From the NCBI RefSeq assembly GCF_035514885.1, contig NZ_DATJCH010000005.1, forward strand, positions 124,001 to 188,000: a stretch of 64,000 bases of DNA, written 5' to 3'. Of this stretch, positions 25,571-34,757 are shown piece by piece; within the stretch, counting starts at the first letter, position 1; each line of letters opens with the position of its first letter. Source of the stretch: Albibacterium sp035514885. GTDB lineage: Bacteria > Bacteroidota > Bacteroidia > Sphingobacteriales > Sphingobacteriaceae. Position numbers and translations under genes: made by a program. The notes beneath the pieces were generated by a model that saw nothing but the letters and a program-made list of their open reading frames with translations, did not search any database and had not been told where the DNA came from.

Positions 25571-28500
25571 ATGAAAATGAAATTAAACTTATATCCTCCT
25601 GAAAAATTCATATTCTTAGTACTGATATTATTGAATTTACTTCTTGTCTCTTTTGGACTTTCAGCCCAGACTATTAATGTTCCTAATTTTATTCCCCAAA
25701 CTCCTGAAGGAAAATGGAACGATCGATTCGGAGAAGTGCCTGTTAGTGAATATACCGGCATTCCATCTATTACCATTCCATTACATTCTGTTAAGTTAAA
25801 GGATAAAGATTTTTCTATCTCACTGGATTACCATGCTGGAGGAATAAAAGTAACTGATGAAGCAAGTTGGGTTGGATTAGGTTGGAACATAAGTAATCTA
25901 GGGACCATTTCAGTAGAAGCAGTAGGTGGCCCTGACAATGTAATATCCTTTTCCACTAAAGCAGAAAAGCAGGTAGCTATTGATCATTCAATTTCTGCGG
26001 GAGGCCATCCAAGGCGGTTTATGGGAACTTATCATGTCATGAACGCTGATGGATGTCTTTATGATGAAACCCTTCCTGTGCCAAATAGAAATGTTATTAA
26101 CGATGTTCTAAACGGAAACGGAGAGAGGGATATATACCATGTAAATGTCTTAGGCAACGCGTTTAAATTTTCCATTGATGCCAATACAAATGAAATAATA
26201 CCTGTAGGAGAGAAAACAAAATTTAAGATCGAAAAGATTGGCAATGGTTGGAAGATGGTTGATGATGTTGGATATGAATATTTTTTCAATGCGAACGAGT
26301 ATTTTAGGTACAACTCCAATTTTAATCAGCTTGTCAACACTTGGCATCTGACTAACATTGTTTTTCAAGGAAAAGAGTTATTAAAAACTGTTCATGTATC
26401 AACGTCCCTACAACTTTTACCTCAGATCTCGGATGTTCTTACCAAAAAAGAAGGTTCTATCGAAAGTATTGTTCGGCAAACTACCTATGTGGAAGAATTT
26501 AATGCCAAATATCCCAAATATATTGTAACTCCATTGGATAGTATTGTATTCATTACAGAATCGCGGATCGATTTAAGAAATGGATTGGCTTTAAAGTATC
26601 TTCGTGTATATAATCGGTTAAATAAAGTCCTTATTAAAGAGGTTGATTTTCAAAAAAGTTATTTTAACGGAAGCGCAGATGGAACAGACCTGTCTACTTT
26701 AGATTATGTGATTAAACGTCTAAAATTAGATAAGATAGTTGTAAAAGGCGTTGGTACCGAAAAGAAAGTACATACATTTAGCTATTATGATAATTTGCCA
26801 TATAAAAATTCTTTTTCACAGGATTTTTGGGGATATTATAATGGAGAGAATAATACATTTAGCGGCACAATTTCGGGAATAGCGACCAACGCTATCCATT
26901 CAAGTAATAGAACACTGCTTCCCACCCCAGCATCATTACTTTTTGAAGAAGACGTACCTAATACATTAGTTAATTATAGGGCAGCAAATAGGGGTGTCAA
27001 TAGTAATTATGTAAAAGGAGGGTCTTTAAAGAACATAATATATCCCACTGGCGGCAGTACTGAGTTTGATTATGAACCAAATCAGGTCAATAACGTGACT
27101 TATGTCAAGTCTAGTCAGCCTGTTTTACAAAATGTTTTGACTACAGTTAGAAATAATGGAAACAGTACATTTAGCACGCCCTCAACCACTTTCACATTAA
27201 CGAAAGAAGTGAAAGGAAGGATCAAAGTGACCCTTATTGCTCAGACCCTACCTATTACCAATTTCGAGAACTTCGCAGTTATTCTTGTTACAAAAGCTAA
27301 TACATCTTCTCCTATTATCAAAAAGTATTATATAATGACTGATGCTCAAAAACAGCAATTTAACAACACAAAATCTGTAACTATTGAAGAGGATGTAGTC
27401 TTGCCTCCAGGATTAGTTGTATTAAGTGCAACTAATCCTGGATTTCCTGATCAAGGTTATTCAATGCCAAACGGAACAGTTGGTGAACTCACATATTTTA
27501 ATATAATTGATACTGATCAGGAATATGACTCATACGTAGGCGGTTTGAGGATTAAAACTTTAAAAAATTATGGACATGATGCAACTATATTGAATACAAA
27601 GTCTTTTGAATATCTTAATGAAGATCAAAGTAGTTCTGGAAAATTGATTAATCCTATCCGTTTTTCGTACAGACAAAACACAAGATTTCAAATATTAACA
27701 GCTGGAAGTAATCCTCCAATTATTTATTTCAAATACAGAGTCGATGATTTTCTTTATTCTGACAATCTTTTTAATTATTCAAGTTCACATGCTCCATCTT
27801 CAGTTGGATATTCAAGAGTGGTGATTAAGGAAACGGACAATAGCGTTAATAATGGTTCAACTATTAAACATTTTTATAATACCGCTTCTCCGAGTTATTT
27901 TTCGGACTCTAAAAAATTTATCCCTCAGAGCTTGTACAACTCGGCCCTTAATGGAAAGCTCCTCAAATTAAGTATCTTAAACAATGCCTTAGATACTCTA
28001 TATAGCGAACACAACTTCTACCAAATTCGTAATATTGAACATCGGTATTTAAACATCTCTGTTTCTGACTTGTATGATGGGCCTCTCCAGTGCAGCTTCG
28101 CCACCCCTCAATTAAAAGATAATCGATTCGATGTTATTATATCGGCCATCAGCAGTTTTTCAGTTCAACTGGATTCGTTACAAAAGACCAATTTTTTCGG
28201 TGGTTTAAAGAATATTCTTTTGAAACGATATGAATATGATCCATTGAATTATAAAATTTCAAAGATGTCCCAGGTGCACTCAAATAATCAGAAAATAATA
28301 GAGGAATACAAATATCTGTTGAATTATACTCCTAGTACTTTAACCTCTTACTCTGAATATTTATCTCGTAATATGGTTGGAATACCTATTGAACAGACTG
28401 TATATCAAAATAGCAAGATAATTGATTATAATAAAGTCGCTTATAGTACATGGGGAAATGTATTCGCCCCTCAATATATTTACAGGAAAGACAGAAATTC

Positions 28501-28930
28501 AAATATTTATAACTACTTAAACTTCCTACAATACGATAGTTATGGAAACGTATTAGAAATGAAAAAACAAAACGGACCTAGTACTACATATCTTTGGGGA
28601 TATAATGGTCAATATCTTATTTCAAAAATAGAAAACGCAACATATTCTGACGTTTTGACGAAAATTGGGGGTGTTAGCGTAATTACACAATTTAATTCGT
28701 CTTCGATAACAGATAGTTATATAAACCAAAAGATGAACCTTTTGCGTACAGGCCTACCAAAGTCTCTGGTTTTTACTTACACATATAAACCATTGGTTGG
28801 AGTTGCAAGTATGACGGATGCTTCCGGACGTATAGTATCTTATGAATATGATGAGATGCAACGTCTAAAAGAAGTCCGAGATGAAAATAACCACATTGTT
28901 ACCGATTATAAATATCATTATAAACCTTAA
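25571..28930 (+). CDS. Giant RHS/YD-repeat-related secreted protein (no toxin tail)
   Basis: A 1119-aa protein with a long N-terminal signal/anchor (hydrophobic about 13-32, cleavage near LSAQ). The N-terminal region FGEVPVSEYTGIPSITIPLHSVKLKDKDFSISLDYHAGGIKV...WVGLGWNIS is typical of Bacteroidota RHS-type surface proteins. YD-like repeats only appear at the end (DSYGNVLEMKKQNG, DASGRIVSYEYDEMQRLKEVRDENNH). No RHS core or toxin domain follows. It probably forms a shell or delivery partner for the adjacent RHS toxin protein. More AT-rich than the next gene. No type IX secretion C-terminal domain is seen. Confidence 0.85.
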   Translation: MKMKLNLYPPEKFIFLVLILLNLLLVSFGLSAQTINVPNFIPQTPEGKWNDRFGEVPVSEYTGIPSITIPLHSVKLKDKDFSISLDYHAGGIKVTDEASWVGLGWNISNLGTISVEAVGGPDNVISFSTKAEKQVAIDHSISAGGHPRRFMGTYHVMNADGCLYDETLPVPNRNVINDVLNGNGERDIYHVNVLGNAFKFSIDANTNEIIPVGEKTKFKIEKIGNGWKMVDDVGYEYFFNANEYFRYNSNFNQLVNTWHLTNIVFQGKELLKTVHVSTSLQLLPQISDVLTKKEGSIESIVRQTTYVEEFNAKYPKYIVTPLDSIVFITESRIDLRNGLALKYLRVYNRLNKVLIKEVDFQKSYFNGSADGTDLSTLDYVIKRLKLDKIVVKGVGTEKKVHTFSYYDNLPYKNSFSQDFWGYYNGENNTFSGTISGIATNAIHSSNRTLLPTPASLLFEEDVPNTLVNYRAANRGVNSNYVKGGSLKNIIYPTGGSTEFDYEPNQVNNVTYVKSSQPVLQNVLTTVRNNGNSTFSTPSTTFTLTKEVKGRIKVTLIAQTLPITNFENFAVILVTKANTSSPIIKKYYIMTDAQKQQFNNTKSVTIEEDVVLPPGLVVLSATNPGFPDQGYSMPNGTVGELTYFNIIDTDQEYDSYVGGLRIKTLKNYGHDATILNTKSFEYLNEDQSSSGKLINPIRFSYRQNTRFQILTAGSNPPIIYFKYRVDDFLYSDNLFNYSSSHAPSSVGYSRVVIKETDNSVNNGSTIKHFYNTASPSYFSDSKKFIPQSLYNSALNGKLLKLSILNNALDTLYSEHNFYQIRNIEHRYLNISVSDLYDGPLQCSFATPQLKDNRFDVIISAISSFSVQLDSLQKTNFFGGLKNILLKRYEYDPLNYKISKMSQVHSNNQKIIEEYKYLLNYTPSTLTSYSEYLSRNMVGIPIEQTVYQNSKIIDYNKVAYSTWGNVFAPQYIYRKDRNSNIYNYLNFLQYDSYGNVLEMKKQNGPSTTYLWGYNGQYLISKIENATYSDVLTKIGGVSVITQFNSSSITDSYINQKMNLLRTGLPKSLVFTYTYKPLVGVASMTDASGRIVSYEYDEMQRLKEVRDENNHIVTDYKYHYKP

Positions 28931-28947
28931 CAGAAACTCTACATATA

Positions 28948-31900
28948 ATGAATAAGAATCAGATAAAGAAACTAGCAGCAGTTTTGTTGCTGTTGCTTGG
29001 TATTGTGCCTGTATGGGGTCAAGGGCCAGTTAGTGATAATCAGAACTACATTATGAGTCGTACTTACCTTGCACCTTTGACTACTGCGCCGTCATCCTTG
29101 AGTCTTGATCAGGCCATGATTGATATTAGTTATCTTGATGGTTTAGGAAGACCGCTTCAGGAGGTTCTGGTAAAGGCTTCTCCGGATGGAGGGAAAGACA
29201 TTGTTGTCCCGATTAGTTATGATGCTTTCGGTAGACAGGATAAGGGCTACCTTCCTTATGCCACAGTTACGGGGACAGGTGGTGCCTTTAAAACTGGTGC
29301 TATAGCTGCGCAGGGAAGCTATTATTCTTCAACTCCTCCGATTGGACAGGTAGCTAACTCCAAGCCGTTTTCTGTTATGGTTTTCGAAGCATCGCCTCTC
29401 AACCGTGTGCAGGAACAGGGTTTTCCCGGCCAAGTGTGGCAGCCGGCGACTTCTCGTACGGCAACTTCGGGCCATACAGTTGTAACAGCTTGGACAGTTA
29501 ACAATATTACTGCTTTTTCAGACTTAGCTAACACTAGACGGGTGGCGCTTTATGGGGTTAGCTTGGCATCAAACGGCACGGCCACGTTGACTCTTAACGG
29601 TGCCTATGCTGCAGGACAGCTTCAGGTTACGGTAACTAAAGACGAGAATTGGGTATCTGCTTCAGGTTTTGCTGCCAGACTAGGTACCACTGAAGAGTAT
29701 ATGGATAAGCAGGGACGTGTGGTGCTCAAGCGAAGCTTCAATAAAAACGGTACCGCTGATGAGATATTGAGCACCTATTATGTTTATGATGATTTTGGGA
29801 GCTTGAGTTTTGTGCTTCCTCCAGGTATCGGTCCTGACCGAACCACAGTTCCCACAGTCGCAGAACTAAATAACTTCGCCTATCGTTACCGCTACGACCA
29901 GCAGAACCGGCTTGTAGAGAAGCAACTTCCTGGAAAAGATATAGAATATTTGGTCTACAACAATCTTGATCAGCTGGTTGCCAGCCAAGATGCCAATCAA
30001 AGGGTTGTTAAAGAATGGTTTGTTAACAAATATGATGGACTAGGTAGAATGGTGCTGAACGGCATTTGGACCAACGGTGGCACAAGCATTAGTCGTGATG
30101 CGGTACAAGCCCTTGTAAACTCACAAGTGGCCGGAAATGTTTGGGAAGAGTATACCGGTACTGGTACAGGCTACACAAATAGATCATGGCCGACGAGTGG
30201 TATAATTACCACTCTTGCCCTAAACTATTATGATACCTATTCCATTCCTTCTTTACCAGCTACATATAAGCCAGCTACGGGGCAAAGTACAATGATTCGA
30301 GGTATGTTGACTGCTTCACTAACTAAGGTGTTGGGAAGTACAGGATCCTCAAATATGCTTTGGAATGTAATGCATTATGATAACAAGGGGTTGGTAGTAA
30401 AGCAGTTCAACCAACATTACAAAGGAGGTACAGTGAGCGCTGGCAATTATGATGAAATTAGTAACGAGTATACTTTCTCGGGTCAGCCTGCACGTAGCAC
30501 CAAAAAACACTTTACAGGGAGTACAGCGGGCACCCTTGCTGTTACTGTGCTTACTGAGTACGAGTATGACCATCGCAACCGACTTACTGATACACGCAAG
30601 AAGATCGATGCGGGCACCATGATAACCATTTCTCGTAATGTGTACAATGAAATCGGGCAGCTGCGTAGTAAAAATCTACACAGTAGCAATGGGTTAACTT
30701 TTGCACAGTCGATAAACTATGCCTATAACCCTCGAGGGTGGCTCAAAGAGAGCAGTTCAGCTCTTTTCAAGCAGTACCTGAAATATGAGGATGTGATTAG
30801 CGGAGTTGTATCTCAGTATAATGGAAATATTAGTTATCAGCAGTGGCAGCATGGTACTACGACCCAGCAGAGTTATACCTACACTTATGATAAACTGAAT
30901 CGGCTGCTGCAAGGCACTATGCCCAACAGTATTGGCAAGGAATTGCTGACTTATGATAAGATGGGTAACATTGTCTCTCTTTCTCGCACAGGAACCAGCT
31001 CAACTGTGCTGGATGCTCTGAACTACAGCTACAGTGGCAATCGGCTGACCAAGGTGGTTGATGGTAGTAGCAATGCCACGTTGGAATACTACCTTACTGG
31101 GACTACCAATTATACCTATGATGCCAACGGAAATATCAAGAGTCGATTGAACAGCGCCCAGCCTGGCAATAACATTACTGCTGTTACCTATAACCACCTG
31201 AACCTGCCCAGCGCTGTTACGGCAACAAAAGGCAACGCTGCCTATAGCTATGACGCAGGTGGAAGAAAACTCCGCAGTACGCAGGGGACCATTGTAACCG
31301 ATTATATTGATGGTATCGAGTGGCAGGATGGGGTCTTGAACCTGGTGCATATGGAAGAAGGTCGCATCGTTAAAAGTGGAACGACCTATACGTATGAGTA
31401 CTTCTTGCAGGATCATCTGGGTAATAACCGATCAGGTTTTAAGCAGGCCAGCCCAAGTACTGCCAGCTTTAGAAGTGATTATTATCCATACGGCCTGCAG
31501 TATCAGCAAAATATTATTGTAGGATCACCGAAAAATAAATATCTTTATAATGGCAAGGAGCTTCAGGATGGAACCAGAATGCTTGATTACGGCGCGAGGC
31601 TGTATGACCCGACGATTGGAAGGTGGAATATGATTGATCCTATGGCAGAGATGTATGATGATATATCACCATATAATTATGCTTTGAGTGACCCCGTTGG
31701 AAAGTTCGATCCTAACGGTATGTTCACGGAGACAGTTAATTATCATGTTGCTCCTCATGCAGATGATGGAAATGAATATATCGTCAGTGTAATGGATGAT
31801 ATAGATAAAGATAAAAGGAAAAAGAAGAAAGAGAATAAAGAGCCTAGCCTGGGAAAACAATTTGTTGATAATACTCCGATTATTGGACCTTCATTGGCAA

Positions 31901-32328
31901 GCGGAGAAAAACTAATGCAGGGTGATTATACGGGCGCGGCGATTGACTTTACCTACGCAGTTTTTGATGCGTTCACTTTAGGAGCATTCTCTATTCCAGC
32001 AAAACTTGCCAGAACTGCGGGTCTAGGCGGATTAGGTTTAATTAAATCGGCTAATGCAAGTACGAACGTAGTAGAGCAGGTTGCAGTACATGGAAACTCA
32101 TTAAAGAGCCTTAAACCTACGTGGGGTTACAAGTTGTATTCTACCGATGGTACGTTTTTAAAGAATGGTATCACATCCAAGTTAATCCCAGAAACTAGAT
32201 ATACTAAAACGTTTATGCAAGGTAAGTATATGGAAGCTATACCATTTCCAAATAGAGCAGCAGCCTACCAATGGGAGTTTCAGCAAAATCAAATTTTACG
32301 GGGACCGTTAAACTTAAATATGCACTAA
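28948..32328 (+). CDS. RHS repeat-associated core protein with C-terminal GIY-YIG-like candidate toxin
   Basis: A 1126-aa protein with a signal peptide (about 8-24, ending VWGQ), a DUF6443-like N-terminus (about 30-150), many YD repeats (FGRQDKGYLPYATV, YDQQNRLVEKQLPG, YDKMGNIVSLSRTG and others) and an RHS core (YNGKELQDGTRMLDYGARLYDPTIGRWNMIDPMAE...YNYALSDPVGKFDPNGM, ending at 925). The last 200 residues are the polymorphic tail. A pretoxin-like region (about 960-1020) is followed by YKLY (1061-1064), KNGIT (1072-1076), RY (1084-1085) and WEF with Glu1110, resembling a GIY-YIG nuclease. The core is clearly GC-richer than the tail, as expected for tail swapping. Confidence 0.88.
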   Translation: MNKNQIKKLAAVLLLLLGIVPVWGQGPVSDNQNYIMSRTYLAPLTTAPSSLSLDQAMIDISYLDGLGRPLQEVLVKASPDGGKDIVVPISYDAFGRQDKGYLPYATVTGTGGAFKTGAIAAQGSYYSSTPPIGQVANSKPFSVMVFEASPLNRVQEQGFPGQVWQPATSRTATSGHTVVTAWTVNNITAFSDLANTRRVALYGVSLASNGTATLTLNGAYAAGQLQVTVTKDENWVSASGFAARLGTTEEYMDKQGRVVLKRSFNKNGTADEILSTYYVYDDFGSLSFVLPPGIGPDRTTVPTVAELNNFAYRYRYDQQNRLVEKQLPGKDIEYLVYNNLDQLVASQDANQRVVKEWFVNKYDGLGRMVLNGIWTNGGTSISRDAVQALVNSQVAGNVWEEYTGTGTGYTNRSWPTSGIITTLALNYYDTYSIPSLPATYKPATGQSTMIRGMLTASLTKVLGSTGSSNMLWNVMHYDNKGLVVKQFNQHYKGGTVSAGNYDEISNEYTFSGQPARSTKKHFTGSTAGTLAVTVLTEYEYDHRNRLTDTRKKIDAGTMITISRNVYNEIGQLRSKNLHSSNGLTFAQSINYAYNPRGWLKESSSALFKQYLKYEDVISGVVSQYNGNISYQQWQHGTTTQQSYTYTYDKLNRLLQGTMPNSIGKELLTYDKMGNIVSLSRTGTSSTVLDALNYSYSGNRLTKVVDGSSNATLEYYLTGTTNYTYDANGNIKSRLNSAQPGNNITAVTYNHLNLPSAVTATKGNAAYSYDAGGRKLRSTQGTIVTDYIDGIEWQDGVLNLVHMEEGRIVKSGTTYTYEYFLQDHLGNNRSGFKQASPSTASFRSDYYPYGLQYQQNIIVGSPKNKYLYNGKELQDGTRMLDYGARLYDPTIGRWNMIDPMAEMYDDISPYNYALSDPVGKFDPNGMFTETVNYHVAPHADDGNEYIVSVMDDIDKDKRKKKKENKEPSLGKQFVDNTPIIGPSLASGEKLMQGDYTGAAIDFTYAVFDAFTLGAFSIPAKLARTAGLGGLGLIKSANASTNVVEQVAVHGNSLKSLKPTWGYKLYSTDGTFLKNGITSKLIPETRYTKTFMQGKYMEAIPFPNRAAAYQWEFQQNQILRGPLNLNMH

Positions 32329-32329
32329 A

Positions 32330-32791
32330 ATGAGTGATGATAAAAATATATTAGGTTGTTATGTTTCAGCAACACAAGCATCTCCTGACGCTGACCAAGT
32401 AGTAAAAGATTTGGCAATGGAACAAGGACGATTATTTAGAAATTATATTTGGGGAGATAATGGTATTTGCGATATACTGAAGAAGCTAAACCACGAGGAT
32501 TATGGAAGTGATTTGAAATTAGTATTGTTTCAGTTTTATGTAAACCCAATACCGATGATGGAGCAAGCTTTAAAAGAAATAGAAGCTTATCGTAAGAATG
32601 AAAAATCTATTGGCATACCAATAGTTGTAAACCAAAATAATTTTTTTAGTAAATCCGAGGAAGGGCGATATAGCTTTTTGAAACAGTCCATTTTACAGAA
32701 GCTGGATTTGTTGATGGAAGTAGTGAAGAAGAAAAAACTAGATACTAAAGTGGATTTGCTCAAAGTGGATTTGCAGAAACTTTTAAGTTGA
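32330..32791 (+). CDS. Candidate immunity protein, unknown family
   Basis: A 153-aa protein with no signal peptide or membrane helix, mixed alpha/beta composition and a Lys-rich helical C-terminus. I do not recognise the family. It starts 1 bp after the RHS toxin gene stops, the usual place for a cognate immunity gene, so protecting the cell from the RHS tail is the most likely role. This rests on position only. Confidence 0.6.
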   Translation: MSDDKNILGCYVSATQASPDADQVVKDLAMEQGRLFRNYIWGDNGICDILKKLNHEDYGSDLKLVLFQFYVNPIPMMEQALKEIEAYRKNEKSIGIPIVVNQNNFFSKSEEGRYSFLKQSILQKLDLLMEVVKKKKLDTKVDLLKVDLQKLLS

Positions 32792-32801
32792 AAAGGAAAC
32801 A

Positions 32802-33065
32802 ATGAAGATAAAAACCCTTCTTATTGAAATTCACTTGGACAAAAGTAATATCAAATCAGATTTAGATTTAAGACATCTTTTAGTCGATACTATAGAAGGT
32901 AGAAATTTAGGAGAAGTGATAGAAGAAACATCGTCTCCCGAGGTATTGGAAGTTGTTTTAGAAGTTTCAGGTAATAAAATAATAGAAGATGAATTAAAAG
33001 GATTATTAACCTCACTAGGATTTAATCAATATAAGATACAAGATATATCAAACGAAGATGCATAA
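32802..33065 (+). CDS. Second small ORF, candidate immunity protein
   Basis: An 87-aa acidic protein without signal peptide, predicted beta-alpha-beta pattern (MKIKTLLIEIHLD...LEVVLEVSGNKIIEDELKGLLTSLGFNQYKIQDI). The family is not recognised. Starts 10 bp after the previous gene. It could be a second immunity protein, or the orphan immunity partner of the decayed HNH toxin fragment that follows directly. Confidence 0.5.
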   Translation: MKIKTLLIEIHLDKSNIKSDLDLRHLLVDTIEGRNLGEVIEETSSPEVLEVVLEVSGNKIIEDELKGLLTSLGFNQYKIQDISNEDA

Positions 33066-33175
33066 GTAAAAATGAAGCTACTTCTGAAATGTTTAAAGGA
33101 TTGCAAATTCATGAAATACATCCGGTGAAAAGTCCTACACACCTTTCTAATAGGATTTTCTTGACACCATCATAA
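33059..33175 (+). pseudogene. Decayed HNH-type toxin-tail remnant
   Basis: A short frame reads GLQIHEIHPVKSPTHLSNRIFLTPS before a stop at 33173-33175. It resembles the HNH motif of polymorphic toxins (HEI.PVKFGGSPT...NK..LTP), with the glycine pair deleted and the rest of the domain missing. It overlaps the end of the 87-aa ORF and has no proper start, so it is best read as the remnant of a displaced toxin cassette. Confidence 0.5.
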
Positions 33176-33282
33176 CACAGCCAATACATTATTTGAATTT
33201 GGGGAACTCATTAATAGGAAGGGCTCAGATCCTTTTTCTTTTGTTTACACAGATTAACTTTAAAACTGTGCTTTTTTTCTTT

Positions 33283-33336
33283 ATCATAAAAAATACCCCA
33301 AGAAAGTGTTAACTTTCTTGGGGTATTTTTTATGAT
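33283..33336. terminator. Perfect 25-bp-stem bidirectional terminator
   Basis: The arms 33283-33307 and 33312-33336 pair without mismatch around the loop GTTA. The GC block TACCCCAAG is flanked by A6/T6 runs, giving U-tracts on both strands. It separates the RHS cassette from convergent eno. Confidence 0.93.
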
Positions 33337-33362
33337 AGCCTTCTCTTTTTGGAGAGAAGCAA

Positions 33363-34652
33363 TTACTTTGCAAATTTGAAGTTCTTTCCTAAGAATCTTG
33401 CATTGCTTCCTAATTCTTCTTCGATGCGAAGAAGTTGGTTGTATTTAGCGATTCTGTCTGAACGAGATGCAGAACCGGTTTTAATTTGTCCACAGTTTAA
33501 AGCTACTGCAAGATCTGCGATTGTATAATCTTCAGTCTCACCAGATCTGTGACTCATTACAGATGTATAGCCATTGTTTTGAGCCAATGATACTGTATTG
33601 ATAGTTTCTGTTAAGCTACCTATTTGGTTAACCTTAACTAAGATTGAATTGGCGATATGCTCAGTAATTCCTCTTTGTAAACGAGTTACATTGGTTACGA
33701 ATAAATCGTCACCTACTAATTGTGTTTTATCACCAATGGCATCTGTTAATGCTTTCCATCCAGCCCAGTCGTCTTCATCCAAACCATCTTCAATAGAGAT
33801 GATAGGGTATTTTTTAGTCCACTCAACCCAATAGTTAACCAACTCTTCAGTGGTCATTTTCTTGTTGTCTGATTTGTGGAAAGTATATAGTCCGGTTTTC
33901 TTATCGTAGAACTCAGATGATGCAGCATCCATTGCGATGAAAACATCTTCACCTGGTTTAAAACCTGCGGTTTCAATAGCTTTCAACACTGTTTCAACAG
34001 CTTCTTCGTTTGAGCCGATGTTAGGTGCAAAACCACCTTCGTCTCCAACATTTGTTGAATAGCCTTTTTTCTTTAATACATCTTTAAGATGGTGGAAAAT
34101 CTCTACTCCCCAACGAAGCGATTCAGAGAAAGATTCTGCCCCAACAGGCATTACCATGAATTCTTGAAAATCTATTTTGTTATCAGCATGTGAACCACCG
34201 TTTAAGATGTTCATCATTGGAACTGGCAATGTGTTTGCATTTACACCACCAATGTAACGGTATAATGGTTGTCCGCTTTCTTGTGCTGCTGCTTTTGCAA
34301 CGGCTAAAGAGACACCTAATATTGCATTTGCTCCTAATTTTGCTTTGTTTTCAGTGCCATCTAACTCATTCATTAATTTGTCAATAGCATTTTGTTCAAA
34401 AACGTCAGTTCCATTTAATTCAAGAGCAATGGTTTCATTTACATTCTTTACTGCTTGTAAAACTCCTTTACCTAGGTATGTTGATTTATCGTTGTCACGA
34501 AGTTCAACCGCTTCGTAACTTCCGGTTGAAGCACCAGAGGGAACTGCTGCACGTCCTACAAATCCATTTTGGGTTGTAACATCAACTTCGATTGTTGGGT
34601 TACCGCGCGAATCCAAAATTTGTCGCGCATGTACATCAATAATTAAACTCAT
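33363..34652 (-). CDS. eno: Enolase
   Basis: Glycolytic interconversion of 2-phosphoglycerate and phosphoenolpyruvate. The 429-aa protein has ARQILDSRGNPTIEVDV at the N-terminus, GNVGDEGGFAPN-like NVGDEGGFAPNIG, metal ligands in AMDAASSEFYD, SIEDGLDEDDWAGW and VGDDLFVTN, the catalytic Lys in ILVKVNQIGSLTE and SHRSGETEDYTIADLAV. The length is normal. Single gene with its own promoter (TATATTTG at 34713-34720, minus strand). Confidence 0.98.
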   Translation of the reverse strand: MSLIIDVHARQILDSRGNPTIEVDVTTQNGFVGRAAVPSGASTGSYEAVELRDNDKSTYLGKGVLQAVKNVNETIALELNGTDVFEQNAIDKLMNELDGTENKAKLGANAILGVSLAVAKAAAQESGQPLYRYIGGVNANTLPVPMMNILNGGSHADNKIDFQEFMVMPVGAESFSESLRWGVEIFHHLKDVLKKKGYSTNVGDEGGFAPNIGSNEEAVETVLKAIETAGFKPGEDVFIAMDAASSEFYDKKTGLYTFHKSDNKKMTTEELVNYWVEWTKKYPIISIEDGLDEDDWAGWKALTDAIGDKTQLVGDDLFVTNVTRLQRGITEHIANSILVKVNQIGSLTETINTVSLAQNNGYTSVMSHRSGETEDYTIADLAVALNCGQIKTGSASRSDRIAKYNQLLRIEEELGSNARFLGKNFKFAK

Positions 34653-34712
34653 TTTTATTATTCTTTATTAAAAAATTTCTTAGTGTTAAAAGTACCCTTG
34701 TAATAGGAATGT

Positions 34713-34720
34713 CAAATATA
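34713..34720 (-). promoter_or_regulatory. Promoter -7 box of eno
   Basis: TATATTTG on the minus strand matches TAnnTTTG exactly, 60 bp upstream of the eno ATG; -33 not clear. Confidence 0.5.
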
Positions 34721-34757
34721 GGATAATTTAATTAAATATTATTTCGGTAAAATAGCA

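Noticed and set aside
25571..32328. The two RHS genes as a single gene broken by a frameshift
   Set aside because: Each has its own signal peptide and start, with clean stop and a 17-bp gap; paired RHS genes of this kind are usual in the phylum.
33248..33277. CACAG...CTGTG hairpin followed by a T run as an RHS-cassette terminator
   Set aside because: Stem of only 5 bp with a 13-nt loop; the perfect 25-bp terminator 10 bp downstream is sufficient.
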